Assembly: GCA_038093975.1 (NCBI GenBank)
Contig: JBBPTG010000375.1
Coordinates: 1-18,663, forward strand
Direction of reading: 5' to 3'
Source of the DNA: Chalciporus piperatus
Taxonomy: Eukaryota; Basidiomycota; Agaricomycetes; Boletales; Boletaceae
DNA length: 18,663 nt
Shown: positions 16,828-18,663 of the stretch, piece by piece
How the letters are laid out: each line of letters opens with the position of its first letter
Numbering within the stretch: position 1 is the stretch's first letter
Position numbers and translations under genes: made by a program
The notes under the pieces: model-generated
The model's database searches: none
What the model was told of the DNA's origin: nothing
Seen by the model: only the letters and a program-made list of their open reading frames with translations

Positions 16828-18663
16828 ATGGCCACTCCGTTTCAGATGCCCCTTAGAGGCACGCAAAACGCCCCCAAGTTTGACGGGAAAACTCCCGCTT
16901 TGCTTCCGCGCTACCTGGAAGATATCGATATTCTTGGAACGGCAGCCAGACTCTCGGAAGCCGGCAAGATTAGGGCAGCCGTTAGGTATGCTGACCTCGA
17001 GGAGGCAGAGCTCTGGGAAACGCTCGCGGAATACACGGAAGTAGACGCGGATTGGGATGATTTCGTTACCGCAGTCAAGGAATTGTACCCTGGATGCGAG
17101 GGTGACAAACGCTATTATCGAGCTGACCTTCAATACTTGATAGAAAGCTACCGGGCGAAACCCATGCGGAGCCAGGAAGACTTGGGCGACTACCGTCGGA
17201 AGTTCGCCAAGATCGCCACCCTGCTAGTCAGAACCGGAAGACTATCAGAAATGGATCAGTGGTCCTTCTTCCTTGCTGGCTTTCCGCAGGACGTCCAAGA
17301 CCGGATTCGGCACCGGTTGTCGATCGTCAAACCTGACTTGCATCCGGATGACCCGTACCCGATGGATGATGTTATCACCGTCGCTAAGTTTTTATTGACA
17401 GGTTCAGCACTTCGGTCCGCCATTCCGGTCTTCGTCCCAACGGCACCAGCTGCGGCACCAGCCGTGACGCACGCTCCGGTTCCGCACGTCCATCATCATC
17501 CCCCTGCTCCTGTGACGTCTCAACCTGGCGTACCTAACATCAAGCAGGAGTTTATGGTTACGTCTCAACAAAACCCGGGCCGGAATCCTGCCTGTGCCTG
17601 GTGTGCCATCATCGGACACTTTACCCGCTCCTGCGCCAATGTCAATGAGTGGATTAGTGCTGGGCGGATTACGCGAGGCGCAGACGGTCGTCTCTATATG
17701 CCAGACGGATCAAGGATTCCTCGTATCCCCGGAACGCGCTGTATCCGTGATTGCGTTGAGCAGCTCGAAGCCGAAAGGGCAGGATCTGCGTCTACCTCTG
17801 CGTCCACCCCTTTTATCCGTGATCCTCCTCCTCATGTTACTGCCGGGATCCTCTCCATTGCTTATCCACCCATGGATGCTGTGTTGGATATTGAGCCATC
17901 CGCTTTCTTGACTTCTGTCGACGAAGCATATACGCAAGTTCCTTATTCCCCGAACGTCACTGATCCTGAATTTCAGCCGTACATCACTCAGGCCTGGGCT
18001 AGCTTCCAAGCGGATAGGTCGTCTAGGGAAGGACAACGAGGCAAGAAAGTTCGTTTCGAAGGGGTTGTTCTCCCGTCGAAATCCTCCGGAAAGTCGGATG
18101 GGAAGACTGCGTCTGTATCCGAGGAGCTAGAGGTTCTGTCTCCGGAGCTTCAGCAGACCGCTCAGCCAGTGGCCGGCCCGTCTGTCACGGGACCAGCGGC
18201 TAAGCCTCCTTCAGTGCCGCGCCCTCAGGCTTCAGCTATGAGGCAACCGCAATCTGCGTCCTCTGCTCAGAGTAACTCTTCTGCGAAACCATTTAGCGCT
18301 AACGCGTCTTCTTCCTTTGCCCCTACCAATCAATACAGGTACTCCTTCCCGTTGGAGGATGACTCCGCTCCCAAGCGAGTCCTGGATCGAGTTCTCGAGT
18401 CCAGCGTTCCCGTCCCTGTCCGGGACCTCTTTGCCGTTGCTCCAGAGTTCCGGAAGCAATTCCGTGATCTCACGACGACTAAACGAGTAACTTCCTCTAA
18501 TACTGTTACGGTTAACGAATTGACAGGTCGCGATCCTGGGATGGTGGAACGCGAATATGGGGACCGGATTCTCAGAAATGAGGACGGGCTAATAGTCGCA
18601 CACCACTCTCTTCCTCTGCGATGTGTTGATGCCCGAGTCACGGGCACTGACTGCTCTCTTACT
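16828..18663 (+). CDS. gag: Gypsy-type Gag and start of protease region, partial
   Basis: The ATG at 16828-16830 is the first in any frame after the TATA box, and 612 codons follow without a stop to the edge. Residues ~8-190 form a helical Gag (capsid) domain: it opens with RGTQNAPKFDGK and includes WDDFVTAVKELYPG and WSFFLAGFPQDVQDRI. Residues ~195-235 are an Ala/Pro/His-rich linker. A zinc knuckle follows, C256-X2-C259-X4-H264-X4-C269 (CAWCAIIGHFTRSC), for binding the element's RNA. Residues ~380-500 are Ser/Pro-rich and low complexity. From ~500 a conserved block, YRYSFPLEDD..APKRVLDRVLES, leads to LPLRCVDARVTG, which in related elements precedes the D-S/T-G motif of the retropepsin. That catalytic motif falls just outside the window. 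No frame damage is seen. The same frame is open upstream but lacks an ATG. Confidence 0.9.
   Translation, partial: MATPFQMPLRGTQNAPKFDGKTPALLPRYLEDIDILGTAARLSEAGKIRAAVRYADLEEAELWETLAEYTEVDADWDDFVTAVKELYPGCEGDKRYYRADLQYLIESYRAKPMRSQEDLGDYRRKFAKIATLLVRTGRLSEMDQWSFFLAGFPQDVQDRIRHRLSIVKPDLHPDDPYPMDDVITVAKFLLTGSALRSAIPVFVPTAPAAAPAVTHAPVPHVHHHPPAPVTSQPGVPNIKQEFMVTSQQNPGRNPACAWCAIIGHFTRSCANVNEWISAGRITRGADGRLYMPDGSRIPRIPGTRCIRDCVEQLEAERAGSASTSASTPFIRDPPPHVTAGILSIAYPPMDAVLDIEPSAFLTSVDEAYTQVPYSPNVTDPEFQPYITQAWASFQADRSSREGQRGKKVRFEGVVLPSKSSGKSDGKTASVSEELEVLSPELQQTAQPVAGPSVTGPAAKPPSVPRPQASAMRQPQSASSAQSNSSAKPFSANASSSFAPTNQYRYSFPLEDDSAPKRVLDRVLESSVPVPVRDLFAVAPEFRKQFRDLTTTKRVTSSNTVTVNELTGRDPGMVEREYGDRILRNEDGLIVAHHSLPLRCVDARVTGTDCSLT

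Larger units (their letters stand above)
15399..18663 (+). mobile_element. Ty3/Gypsy LTR retrotransposon, 5' portion, truncated by the window edge
   Basis: A sharp junction with the satellite at about 15399-15409 is followed by LTR-like sequence, a TATA box (15883), a long leader and a Gag frame with a CCHC knuckle that is open at the right edge. The Gag architecture and the pre-protease block match the Gypsy elements that are abundant in agaricomycetes. Protease, reverse transcriptase, RNase H, integrase and the 3' LTR would lie right of the window. No stop or frameshift is seen in the visible coding part, so the copy may be intact. Confidence 0.85.

Overview
The window looks like a transposon- and satellite-dominated block of a fungal genome, most likely an agaricomycete basidiomycete. 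The basis is the style of the Gag proteins: a Ty1/Copia Gag with a basic tail and a Ty3/Gypsy Gag with a CCHC knuckle followed by a conserved pre-protease block. I find no intact host gene, rRNA, tRNA or CRISPR array. The assignment to fungi is inference from protein style; no host marker gene is visible.

Layout. (1) 1-1416, minus strand: the 5' end of a Ty1/Copia element. It has a 184-bp LTR (1233-1416), a primer-binding site matching the anticodon arm of initiator tRNA-Met (1223-1232), a structured leader, and a gag frame that runs off the left edge. (2) 1418-1645: the acidic C-terminal tail of an unknown protein, cut by the Copia insertion. (3) About 1701-7620: a roughly 5.9-kb foldback-type element. 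Its two long inverted arms (1716-3421 and 4393-7610) carry the same five blocks in mirror order: unique, 33-bp minisatellite, unique, 20-bp minisatellite, unique. The unique blocks match in length to within 1 bp. The minisatellites have grown in the right arm only, the 20-bp array by 1280 bp (64 units) and the 33-bp array by about 7 units. A 971-bp single-copy spacer separates the arms.

(4) About 7691-10830: a repeat block built on a 17-bp palindrome, GGGCGTCC-W-GGACGCCC, with about 20 copies, eight of them perfect. The palindromes sit in larger units that also carry intron-like GTAAGT...CTGAC...CAG modules. Units left of about 8760 face minus and units right of about 9180 face plus, so base composition flips between G/T-rich and A/C-rich near 8950. 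(5) 10831-11208: an AT-rich stretch with two hairpins. (6) 11209-15408: a degenerate satellite with a conserved TTTGCTTATGTAAGCGGGAA core (13 copies). It contains a near-identical direct duplication of about 1.15 kb (11363-12515 and 14256-15408). (7) About 15399 to the right edge, plus strand: the 5' part of a Ty3/Gypsy element. It has a hairpin-rich LTR start, a TATA box, a leader of about 0.94 kb with no ATG in any frame, and a gag(-pro) frame from the ATG at 16828 that continues past the edge.

Functionally this is a graveyard and nursery of mobile DNA, not an operon or pathway. The two LTR elements are sense-coded fragments whose remaining parts lie outside the window. The foldback element and the palindrome array carry no convincing gene; their biology, if any, lies in DNA or RNA secondary structure. 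All sequence comparisons were made by eye.
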